A stretch of DNA of 5,314 bases from Nitrososphaeria archaeon (GCA_021324715.1 JAJPIN010000248.1:1-5314), one strand, 5' to 3'; positions 1 through 5,314 are shown, counted from the first letter of the stretch. The notes: a model not told the origin generated them from the letters alone. Program-made: numbers and translations.

Positions 1-65
1 ATGGTTCATACTTGATGTCCAAAAGTAGAACTATCTTATGCCTAGAGATACAAAAGTGTCAAGTT

Positions 66-81
66 CGAGTTTCACAACTCG
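66..81. repeat. Small hairpin-forming inverted repeat upstream of the first glycosyltransferase
   Basis: CGAGTT and AACTCG form a perfect 6-bp inverted repeat around a 4-base TCAC loop. It ends 10 bases before the TATA-like box at 92-98. No T-run follows it, so it is not an obvious terminator of an upstream gene. It could be an operator just upstream of the promoter, or chance. The GTTCGAGTTTC string resembles a tRNA T-arm, but no tRNA body surrounds it. Confidence 0.3.
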
Positions 82-91
82 CATAAGAAAA

Positions 92-98
92 TTTATAT
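92..98 (+). promoter_or_regulatory. Candidate archaeal TATA box for the GT4 gene at 158
   Basis: TTTATAT is preceded by a purine-rich GAAAA stretch that could serve as a BRE element. With the usual archaeal spacing of about 26 bases from TATA centre to transcription start, the start would be near 121, giving a leader of about 37 bases to the GTG at 158. No Shine-Dalgarno-like sequence is seen in that leader. The assignment rests on motif and position only, in an AT-rich background. Confidence 0.35.
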
Positions 99-108
99 CC
101 TTAAGTTC

Positions 109-120
109 TATCTCGAGATA
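109..120. promoter_or_regulatory. 12-bp perfect palindrome, candidate operator
   Basis: TATCTCGAGATA is perfectly self-complementary. It lies between the TATA-like box at 92-98 and the inferred transcription start near 121, a common position for archaeal repressor binding. In a sequence this long one or two 12-bp palindromes are expected by chance, and two more occur (1361-1372 and 5172-5183), so position is the main argument. Confidence 0.3.
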
Positions 121-157
121 TTGCCTGCTTTCGGCTTGGTATTGAAATTATTGATAT

Positions 158-1300
158 GTGATAAATTTGGTTGACATTGTACTCGTAAAATCTGATCCGA
201 TAATGTGCCTACCATCACTCAGGGATCAAAAAATTATTAGATCTTTACGTAAAAAATATTCTCTACTTGCTCTTGGGTGGAATCGTGAGGGCGCTCCTAT
301 AAAATCCGATACTGAAGGGACTGATTTCCAGTTATTTAATGTACGCGCGCCATATGGTTATGAACCTCACGGAACTTTACGTTTCATTCCATACCTTATG
401 ATCTTTTGGATCTGGGTTTTCATTAAATTGTGCACTTATAGGCCTAAAGCTGTACATGCTTGTAATTTAGATAGTATTCTACCTTCTTATATCTATAAAA
501 TATTATTTAGAAAAAAATTAGTCTTTGATGTCTTCGATAGATATGCAATGGCTTACATACCCAGAAACAGGAACCTTTTCTTTAAACTGTTATACTCGTT
601 TGCTTATTGGATTGAAGATGAATTTGCAAGCAGGTCTGATGTGTTAGTAAATGTTTCCGATGAAATGCTGACTACATACAAAAAGAAACCAAAAAATTGC
701 ACTGCTATAATGAATTGTTCTGAAGACTACATGATAAATAGATCAAAAGAAAATCAAAATGGTTTTAAACTATTATTTACAGGCCATCTTAGGCCAGGCA
801 GAGGGTTGGAATTATTACCAGACATAGTAAAGAACTTAGAAGAAACACAATTAATAATTACTGGAAGAGCTGAAGACCAAAAATTGTTAAATAAAATAGA
901 AGGGATTTCGAATATAAGCTATAAAGGTTTTCTAGACCACAATCAGGTACTTGATTTAGAAGCAAGCTCTGATGCGATGGTAGCGTTATATGACCTGAAC
1001 CTTCAAACTCAAAATAAATACGTAATGGGTAACAAACTTTTTGAAGCTATGATGTTTGGAGTACCAGTAATTACCAATGTTGCCACACAAATAGTCAATG
1101 AAACCGATTGCGGCATAATAGTTGATTATGATAACCCCGAACAAATTAAAGAGGCGATAATTACATTGAGAGACAAACCTGAGCTATGCAAAAGGCTTGG
1201 AACCAACGGTCGTAAGGCGTTTTTGGAAAAATATAATTGGAATCTTATGGAGCACAAATTGTTTGTTGTATACGACACTTTGTTAAACAGACAGGCCTAG
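158..1300 (+). CDS. GT4-type glycosyltransferase (GT-B fold), intact
   Basis: This probably transfers a sugar from a nucleotide-sugar donor to a lipid-linked or surface-glycan acceptor at the inner face of the membrane; the exact sugar cannot be read from sequence. At 380 residues it has the usual GT4 length. The N-terminal acceptor domain includes LGWNRE (39-44), a hydrophobic stretch (about 74-93) likely to touch the membrane, HACNLD (100-105) and FDVFDRYA (123-130). The C-terminal donor domain starts near 203 with LLFTGH (205-210) and a G-R-G turn (214-216), and carries GNKLFEAMMFG (291-301). The Glu in FEAM matches the second Glu of the family EX7E motif; the first Glu position is Tyr. 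The start is GTG at 158, bounded by TGA at 152-154. TTG at 167 aligns with the TTG start of the paralogue at 1398 and is a fair alternative. The ATG at 156 is followed at once by TGA. The DPRV motif near the N-terminus of the paralogue is replaced here by LPSLRD. Confidence 0.85.
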   Translation: MINLVDIVLVKSDPIMCLPSLRDQKIIRSLRKKYSLLALGWNREGAPIKSDTEGTDFQLFNVRAPYGYEPHGTLRFIPYLMIFWIWVFIKLCTYRPKAVHACNLDSILPSYIYKILFRKKLVFDVFDRYAMAYIPRNRNLFFKLLYSFAYWIEDEFASRSDVLVNVSDEMLTTYKKKPKNCTAIMNCSEDYMINRSKENQNGFKLLFTGHLRPGRGLELLPDIVKNLEETQLIITGRAEDQKLLNKIEGISNISYKGFLDHNQVLDLEASSDAMVALYDLNLQTQNKYVMGNKLFEAMMFGVPVITNVATQIVNETDCGIIVDYDNPEQIKEAIITLRDKPELCKRLGTNGRKAFLEKYNWNLMEHKLFVVYDTLLNRQA

Positions 1301-1360
1301 AATTGTCCCGGGTTTATTATTTCCGCGAAAATGTCACCCCCATCAAATATCTTTTAGTAC

Positions 1361-1372
1361 CATTAATTAATG
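1361..1372 (+). promoter_or_regulatory. AT-rich palindrome, possible TATA region for the second GT4 gene
   Basis: CATTAATTAATG is a 12-bp palindrome whose TTAATTAA core is centred about 31 bases before the TTG at 1398. Archaeal spacing would put transcription start near 1393 and leave almost no leader. TTAATTAA is a poor TATA consensus, so this is weak. Its presence would suggest the second gene had its own promoter and did not depend only on read-through across the 97-base gap. Confidence 0.2.
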
Positions 1373-1397
1373 TAAATTCGTTTGGTGTTATGAAGTC

Positions 1398-2534
1398 TTG
1401 GTAGAAATTGTAGTCGTAAGAACGACTAACTCTGTAGTCTATGATCCTCGTGTAAAAAAGATAGCTGTATCCTTGAAAAAAAGATATTCAATAAATTGTC
1501 TTGGATGGAACAGAGATGCAGTATCTGAGGAAAAAATTAATAGTTATGTTGTAAAACTTGAGCTCTTTGATTTGAAAACGTCCGTTTGGAAGCCTTCTTT
1601 AATACGAATTTTTATAAGATTACTTTTTTTTGCACCTGCCTACTGGGCTTGGGTGTTTTTCAAGTTACTAGTAAGTAGACCGCAAGTAGCACATGCCTGT
1701 GATTTGGACAGTGTTCTTCCGTGTTATATTTACAAGATATTGTTAAGAAAAAAATTAGTGTTTGATGTATTTGATAGGTATGCAATGACATTCATTCCTA
1801 AAAAATTCAACAAATTATATAGAATAATAAATTTCACTGAGGAGTTTTTTAGTAAGCATTCGGATGTACTGATAGTTGCAAATGGTCAGAATGCTCTAAG
1901 TACTTTTCAAAAGAGACCATCTCGCTCTGAAATTATATTGAACTAACCTAATGATTTTGAGACTGGCGGATCACATTCAGCAAGGAAAAATGAGATTTTT
2001 ACTATTGCTTTCACAGGTCATATTCGAAGACACAGGGGATTAGAAACGTTGGCTTCTGTGATGAGAGATCTAAAAGATATTCAACTGGTTATTACAGGCA
2101 GGAATGAAGATAATGTATTGCTCAACGATATTAAGAACATTCAAAATGTTAGGTATCTGGGTATTTTGGATGAATCTGCACTACTGGAAATAGAAAGATC
2201 CGCGAACGCTATGTTTGCGTTCTATGACCCAGTATTTTTTCAAAACAATATGCCGTTACCAAATAAAATTTTTGAGGCAATGATGTGCAGTACTCCTATA
2301 GTTACAAATATTGCAAAGGAAATAGTCAATGAATCTGACTGTGGAATAGTCGTAGAATATGATAATATGGAACAAATCAAAGAGGCGATAGTTACCCTAC
2401 GAGATGATCCTCATTTATGTAGAAGGCTTGGAGAGAATGGTCGGAATGCATTTGTCAAAAAATATAACTGGAATTTAATGGAACAAAAATTGTATGAAAT
2501 TTATGACACCCTGTTACCAACAAAAGTTATTTAA
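1398..2534 (+). pseudogene. GT4-type glycosyltransferase paralogue interrupted by one in-frame TAA
   Basis: This is a tandem homologue of the gene at 158. It reads in one frame from TTG 1398 to TAA 2532-2534, 378 codon positions, almost the same length as the 380-residue paralogue. The only break is TAA at 1944-1946 (position 183), where the intact copy has Cys (MNCSED against LN-stop-PND). Upstream are DPRV (16-19), LGWNRD (35-40), RPQVAHACDLD (94-104) and FDVFDRYA. Downstream are FTGHIRRHRGLE and PNKIFEAMM (about 288-296). No frameshift is present, so loss looks recent. After the stop, the first in-frame start-like codon is TTG 2049. It lies inside the donor domain and omits its first strand and glycine turn, so a split two-gene arrangement is unlikely. 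The last 66 aligned residues match the first gene at 49 positions by hand count, while the N-terminal half is much more divergent. The start is also weak: ATG at 1390 is out of frame by one base. Pyrrolysine uses UAG and selenocysteine UGA, so neither explains a TAA. Confidence 0.75.
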
Positions 2535-2562
2535 AACTCCTGAAAAGCCGACATAACTTTTT
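2522..2562. terminator. Candidate bidirectional terminator between convergent genes
   Basis: AAAAGTTAT (2522-2530) and ATAACTTTT (2553-2561) form a perfect 9-bp inverted repeat with a 22-base loop, and a T5 run (2558-2562) closes the + strand side. It overlaps the last codons of the paralogue gene and lies 19 bases from the stop of the minus-strand gene. Read from the minus strand, the repeat also ends in a T4 run. Archaeal termination depends mainly on T-runs, so the stem may be secondary. Confidence 0.45.
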
Positions 2563-2580
2563 AACAGGTTTGAATCATAC

Positions 2581-4482
2581 TTAGCTAATTAATGAGAATT
2601 TATTAAAGCTTATTGTATGCAAGCCTTTTTCATTAGTACGTATCTTTACATCCAATTTTATTTGCTCGTCAGAAATGTCGGTGCCTAGCGAAAGCAATTG
2701 TGGTTGAAATATACCATTTGTGTGCTTTAACAATCTTGTCCATAATTCAGTATTATTTTTATCCCTTATTTCAATTATAAATTCAGTATTCGTATCGTCA
2801 GATTTGGTAAGATAACCAATGGAAAGTAACGTTGGCCCTTTGGTCAAGTTTAATGGCGTTTTTAGGAAGGCAGTATTTACGTTAGAGTCCTTAGTTGCGT
2901 TCTTAGTATCGACTGTCATATTCAAAGTTCCCAAACCACGCTGAATATCCATATATTTTGATTTTTTCCAATGATTAGCTTTGTCCAAAATGTTTGTGAC
3001 CTCTATCGCTGTTTTGTTAGGCCGTTCTAGGTTGGTTAACAAAATATCAATTTTATCACCATATAAAGTGGGATTAAAGGTTGCAATTGATTTGGTATCA
3101 AATGTAGAAAACATTTTTCTTAATGTAATTCCAGTATAATCGTCTCGCTGGAGTTCGCGCTTGAATCTACTATCGATTATTGAAATAACGTTTTGATTTT
3201 CGAATTCTAATTTTTTTGGAATCTGAAAAAATGAAACATAATTATCATTATGGAATACGTATTGTTGTATCCAAATAAAGAACGTATTCCCTAATACCTT
3301 TATATTTTTGTTAGAGTCTGGACTGTTATTATTATTTGTTATGAGTTTAGCTTCTAAATATTGGTCAACTAACGCCGCAGCTCCAAAAAATTGTGACGTT
3401 TCATTACGAGTCACTAATTCAATCGTGCTAGTAAATGCAAAAACAAAAAACAGTGAAATTCCTCCTAATGATAACAAAAGTAAAGGCTTATATCTTTTAA
3501 CAAAGGTCAAAATATCGACAAATAATCTCGATGCTGAAATACACAATATTACTACAACCCACATTAGGTGATGTAATACGACATAGTTGACAAAATACAT
3601 AAAAATCAGAAATGGAATTACTGCTAGCAAAATAAATAAATCTTTTTTTACGACTGCAAGTATTATGCCAATAGTACCAACAATGAGTAGTAATGGATCT
3701 CTCATTAAAAATTCAGTAATTGAAAAATATAATGGATTGGGTGCTCTGTGTGCCTGCTTAATTATCCCATTTAGCCAAGAGTTAAATTCACCGACACTGA
3801 TCGAGTAAGCTGGCCATAATAGTGGTATCAATATTACAGGGATAAACCATAGTCCCAAAATTTTGAAATTCCATTTGCTGTTTGTAAAAATTAGATAACC
3901 AACAAGAGGAACAATCATAATAGCTGGTATCTTTGTAAAGATAGATAAACCCAGAAACGTACCTGAAAGCAATACAAGGAGAATATTTTTGCTGTTATTT
4001 TTACTTCCTTCTCTTGTACCTCTAAAAGAAAAAACGGCGAATAATATAGAAAGTAAAATTAAAGGCAATTGTATAGAATCTAAAAGTATCCAACGCGTTA
4101 ACCATGTTGTTGGCGTTACTGCAAAAAGAATAGCTGCAACGAATCCCACCTTTCTATTATAGAGAAGCTCTGCTATTTTGAATATCAGGAAAGTATCAGC
4201 TATGGCTAATATTCCCATAAAAATTCTCGGAATAAGAAAGATCATTTCATAATTCAGATGTCCAGGAGAAGTGAAAAAATCTTGATAGTCAGTAATACCT
4301 AGAAAGGCTGCCAAGAAAATTTGACCAAAGTACGGGTGATTATAACCAATGGAATTATCTGTCAGTTCCAGCGTATTTAGGAAATTGACTGCCCTTCCCA
4401 AGTATATACTCTCATCCTCATTTGGAACCGGAAAACCTATTGGATTCCAAAGATGTGTAAAACCTGCCAGAACAAGTGCCAA
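2581..4482 (-). CDS. GT-C membrane glycosyltransferase, GT39/PMT-ArnT-like
   Basis: This is a probable polyprenyl-phosphate-sugar-dependent transferase that glycosylates a protein or lipid on the outer face of the membrane. Evidence: NEDES (21-25), with the acidic pair in the first outer loop that is typical of GT-C enzymes; GYNHPYFGQ (46-54), matching the conserved HPP-like segment of the family; WLTRWILLDS (127-136); and about ten hydrophobic helices between residues 77 and 353. The C-terminal 280 residues are soluble, probably extracytoplasmic, with several N-x-S/T sequons and a beta-rich end (about 548-633) that could be a carbohydrate-binding-like sandwich. TTG at 4482 is the only ATG/GTG/TTG start, but it begins in the middle of membrane helix 1. 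The frame stays open to TGA 4606-4608, and the extra residues (KIIGYIKKNYNQ, then SIILVS) complete a charged N-terminus and the helix. CTG at 4537-4539 would give 652 residues and lies about 26 bases after a TATA-like box. Damage to the 5' end is also possible. Substrate unknown. Confidence 0.8.
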   Translation of the reverse strand: MALVLAGFTHLWNPIGFPVPNEDESIYLGRAVNFLNTLELTDNSIGYNHPYFGQIFLAAFLGITDYQDFFTSPGHLNYEMIFLIPRIFMGILAIADTFLIFKIAELLYNRKVGFVAAILFAVTPTTWLTRWILLDSIQLPLILLSILFAVFSFRGTREGSKNNSKNILLVLLSGTFLGLSIFTKIPAIMIVPLVGYLIFTNSKWNFKILGLWFIPVILIPLLWPAYSISVGEFNSWLNGIIKQAHRAPNPLYFSITEFLMRDPLLLIVGTIGIILAVVKKDLFILLAVIPFLIFMYFVNYVVLHHLMWVVVILCISASRLFVDILTFVKRYKPLLLLSLGGISLFFVFAFTSTIELVTRNETSQFFGAAALVDQYLEAKLITNNNNSPDSNKNIKVLGNTFFIWIQQYVFHNDNYVSFFQIPKKLEFENQNVISIIDSRFKRELQRDDYTGITLRKMFSTFDTKSIATFNPTLYGDKIDILLTNLERPNKTAIEVTNILDKANHWKKSKYMDIQRGLGTLNMTVDTKNATKDSNVNTAFLKTPLNLTKGPTLLSIGYLTKSDDTNTEFIIEIRDKNNTELWTRLLKHTNGIFQPQLLSLGTDISDEQIKLDVKIRTNEKGLHTISFNKFSLIS

Positions 4483-4560
4483 GGAAACTAAAATTATGGA
4501 TTGATTATAGTTTTTTTTTATATAGCCTATTATTTTCAGGATTTTTATAGTTATGTTACG

Positions 4561-4570
4561 TTTTATAAAA
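4561..4570 (-). promoter_or_regulatory. Candidate TATA box for the GT-C gene
   Basis: TTTTATAAAA is the best TATA-like match upstream of the minus-strand gene. Its centre is about 26 bases upstream of CTG 4537-4539, the spacing expected for a leaderless archaeal transcript beginning at that codon. Two other A/T boxes, near 4543-4551 and 4517-4525, also resemble TATA. The second could serve a transcript starting shortly before TTG 4482. Motif and spacing only. Confidence 0.35.
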
Positions 4571-4605
4571 GAATTTTGATCTGTTGAAGTAATGGCTCGA
4601 GTGAT

Positions 4606-4725
4606 TCATTCAACTTCTATAGTCTGATGTTCTAGTGGTTCATGTTTAGTAGAGGTATTACTACATGGTAATAATTTTGGATAATAATAATGGAAATTGT
4701 AGTTTTTAGATACTGCTGTATCCAT
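4606..4725 (-). other. Short ORF in frame with the GT-C gene, ended by TGA 4606-4608
   Basis: ATG 4723-4725 opens a 39-residue frame (starts MDTAVSKNYNF, ends EHQTIEVE) that stops at TGA 4606-4608. The frame is the same as that of the downstream GT-C gene, and the following 41 codons to TTG 4482 are all open. It could be a former cytoplasmic N-terminal tail cut off by a nonsense mutation, a small leader ORF, or chance, since 39 open codons are not rare. It overlaps the + strand GT4 relic at 4690, and both are unlikely to be real over the shared bases. Confidence 0.25.
4656..4673. repeat. 6-bp inverted repeat in the GT-C upstream region
   Basis: TATTAC and GTAATA are perfect inverted copies separated by TACATG. 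The element lies upstream of the minus-strand GT-C gene and just before the + strand relic at 4690. A regulatory role is possible but there is nothing beyond the symmetry to support it. Confidence 0.2.
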
Positions 4726-4827
4726 AAATCTTGCCCTAGAGTATTACAATCAGATTTGAATTACATAGTTTAAATGCCATATTGCCTTTTAGGTTCAGAA
4801 TTTTGGGATTCCAACTACCGATTTTGA
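4690..4827 (+). pseudogene. Relic of the N-terminus of a third GT4 glycosyltransferase
   Basis: From ATG 4690 the frame reads MEIVVFR, then CPRVLQ, a stop at TAA 4771-4773, then MPYCLLG up to TGA 4825-4827. Aligned without gaps to the N-terminus of the gene at 1398 (VEIVVVR, YDPRV, INCLGWNRD), the residues E-I-V-V, R, P-R-V and L-G fall at the same positions over 34 codons. PRVL is also the usual GT4 form of that motif. At DNA level GAAATTGTAGT is shared exactly. No downstream GT4 domain is recognisable in frame. At 4833-4850 another frame reads KPRVGH, which recalls RPQVAH of the intact family and would imply an internal deletion of about 130 bases, but this is weak. The likely reading is a decayed third copy; chance similarity cannot be excluded. 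Confidence 0.35.
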
Positions 4828-5020
4828 GGTCAAAACCTAGAGTAGGACATCGCGTATTACAAATATTAGTTGCTCGTTGAAAAATCTTATCACTGATTCA
4901 CGTTGTGAGATAATTATTTCGTAACTTGTTTGGAAGATGTGCTATCATAAATTTAATAAAATATCTGTTACATTATGTTCCTTTCGTAAGTATCAACACT
5001 ATTTAGTCCATGTGTCATGT

Positions 5021-5061
5021 CATTCATACATTCATTCCATTCATACATACATTCATACATA
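5021..5061. repeat. Imperfect tetranucleotide tandem repeat (CATT/CATA)
   Basis: Ten 4-base units, each CATT or CATA, run as four units (5021-5036), one extra C (5037), then six units (5038-5061). Flanks are ordinary sequence. On the minus strand it reads as TATG/AATG units and supplies the stop of one frame and the start of the next in the broken minus-strand gene. Such repeats change length by polymerase slippage; a 4-base unit shifts the reading frame each time. Confidence 0.85.
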
Positions 5062-5171
5062 CACTCCTGTCTTCATCAGCTTTAATAGGTGTTGTGCCTG
5101 TTGTCCCAGATGCTCTAACTGATACTTAGGCAGATCTCTTAGATATGCTTCTACAACTAGTATTGTGTGTG

Positions 5172-5183
5172 TCAGATATCTGA
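5172..5183. repeat. 12-bp perfect palindrome
   Basis: TCAGATATCTGA is perfectly self-complementary. It lies inside the second coding-like minus-strand frame and has no evident promoter beside it. The sequence differs from the palindromes at 109-120 and 1361-1372, so they are not copies of one operator. A chance origin is reasonable. Confidence 0.2.
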
Positions 5184-5314
5184 TTTGCAAATTAAGACAA
5201 GTAATTTATCAAATGGATGTTTAGTCTTGTCCTCCACGCACGCATTATCTCATCATGCACATTACTAATTCTACAGTTCATGTATTAAAATCAAGATACA
5301 ATGGAGATGAAGTC

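Larger units (their letters stand above)
4968..5281 (-). pseudogene. Possible decayed small gene in three successive overlapping frames
   Basis: Three short minus-strand frames follow and overlap one another. 5281-5192 starts at ATG and reads NVHDEIMRAWRTRLNIHL. A second frame, open from 5205 and with TTG at 5190, ends at TGA 5053-5055 and includes VVEAYLRDLPKYQLEHLG and QQAQHLLKLMKTG, which looks like an amphipathic helix. A third, 5060-4968, includes MTHGLNSVDTYERNIM. Joined by two frameshifts they would make a protein of about 100 residues. The first shift needs one base; the second falls in the tetranucleotide repeat. I do not recognise the family. The pieces could also be chance frames, but the residue composition of the middle one looks like protein. 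Confidence 0.3.
4606..5314. other. Stretch of about 700 bp without an intact gene
   Basis: No frame on either strand holds a convincing full-length gene. The stretch contains the short in-frame ORF, the + strand GT4 N-terminal relic, the broken minus-strand coding-like pieces, the CATT/CATA repeat and two small palindromic elements, each listed separately. The 61-codon + strand frame at 4937-5122 runs through the microsatellite and reads as low-complexity His/Tyr/Thr; I do not treat it as a gene. Confidence 0.6.

Noticed and set aside
60..85. tRNA T-arm-like GTTCGAGTTTC
   Set aside because: No acceptor, D or anticodon stems can be placed around it; the bases are better explained by the CGAGTT/AACTCG hairpin.
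3..86. Possible 3' end of an upstream + strand gene running in from the window edge
   Set aside because: Only 27 open codons with no recognisable motif; an open frame of this length is expected by chance.
1944..1946. Recoding of the internal stop as pyrrolysine or selenocysteine
   Set aside because: The codon is TAA; pyrrolysine uses UAG and selenocysteine UGA, and no SECIS-like element was sought or evident.
3308..3571. + strand open frame of 87 codons
   Set aside because: It lies wholly antisense to the GT-C gene, whose frame has clear family motifs and membrane helices; the + strand reading has no recognisable domain.
3587..3808. + strand open frame of 73 codons
   Set aside because: Antisense to the membrane part of the GT-C gene; explained as a shadow of that coding strand.
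5021..5061. CRISPR array
   Set aside because: The repeat unit is 4 bases and continuous, with no spacers.
4937..5122. + strand open frame of 61 codons ending in a Cys-rich CCACCPRC stretch
   Set aside because: A third of it is the translated CATT/CATA repeat (His/Tyr/Ile/Thr). The Cys cluster is tempting as a metal site, but there is no promoter or family match, and the opposite strand looks more protein-like.
5172..5258. Minus-strand C/D-box RNA candidate (ATGATGA followed by CTGA)
   Set aside because: The boxes are about 77 bases apart, longer than typical archaeal C/D RNAs, and no internal D'/C' boxes were seen.
5301..5314. ATG GAG ATG AAG at the right edge, possible + strand gene start
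   Set aside because: Only four codons are visible before the window ends, and no convincing promoter is at the right distance.

Overview
The window is AT-rich and looks archaeal. Isoleucine is often ATA, arginine is mostly AGA/AGG, no Shine-Dalgarno sequence precedes any gene, starts are GTG/TTG or weaker, TATA-like boxes are present, and gene density is low. My best guess is an ammonia-oxidising archaeon of the Nitrososphaeria (Nitrosocosmicus-like). This rests on general character and gene type, not on a marker gene.

Layout: 1-157 is a leader with a small hairpin, a TATA-like box and a 12-bp palindrome. 158-1300 (+) encodes an intact two-domain GT-B glycosyltransferase of the GT4 type. 1398-2534 (+) is its tandem paralogue; it is in one frame throughout but is cut by a single TAA at 1944-1946, exactly between the two Rossmann domains. 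A 9-bp inverted repeat with a T-run (2522-2562) lies between the convergent genes. 2581-4482 (-) encodes a large membrane GT-C glycosyltransferase resembling the PMT/ArnT (GT39) group, with an extracytoplasmic C-terminal domain rich in N-glycosylation sequons. Its first membrane helix extends upstream of the first ordinary start codon, so the true 5' end is uncertain. About 700 bp at the right (4606-5314) hold no intact gene. They do hold what look like gene remains: a + strand relic of a third GT4 N-terminus (4690-4827), a chain of short minus-strand coding-like pieces in shifting frames (5281 down to 4968), and a CATT/CATA tetranucleotide repeat (5021-5061).

How the genes fit together: GT4 enzymes act on the cytoplasmic side with nucleotide-sugar donors. 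GT39-like enzymes act on the outer face with polyprenyl-phosphate-sugar donors. Together they suggest a cell-surface glycan or glycoprotein locus. The repeated theme is duplication and decay: one intact GT4, one with a fresh-looking nonsense codon, one reduced to a relic, and a GT-C gene with a missing or unusual start. I see no CRISPR array, tRNA, rRNA or clear insertion sequence, and no evidence strong enough to claim a new defence or mobile system.
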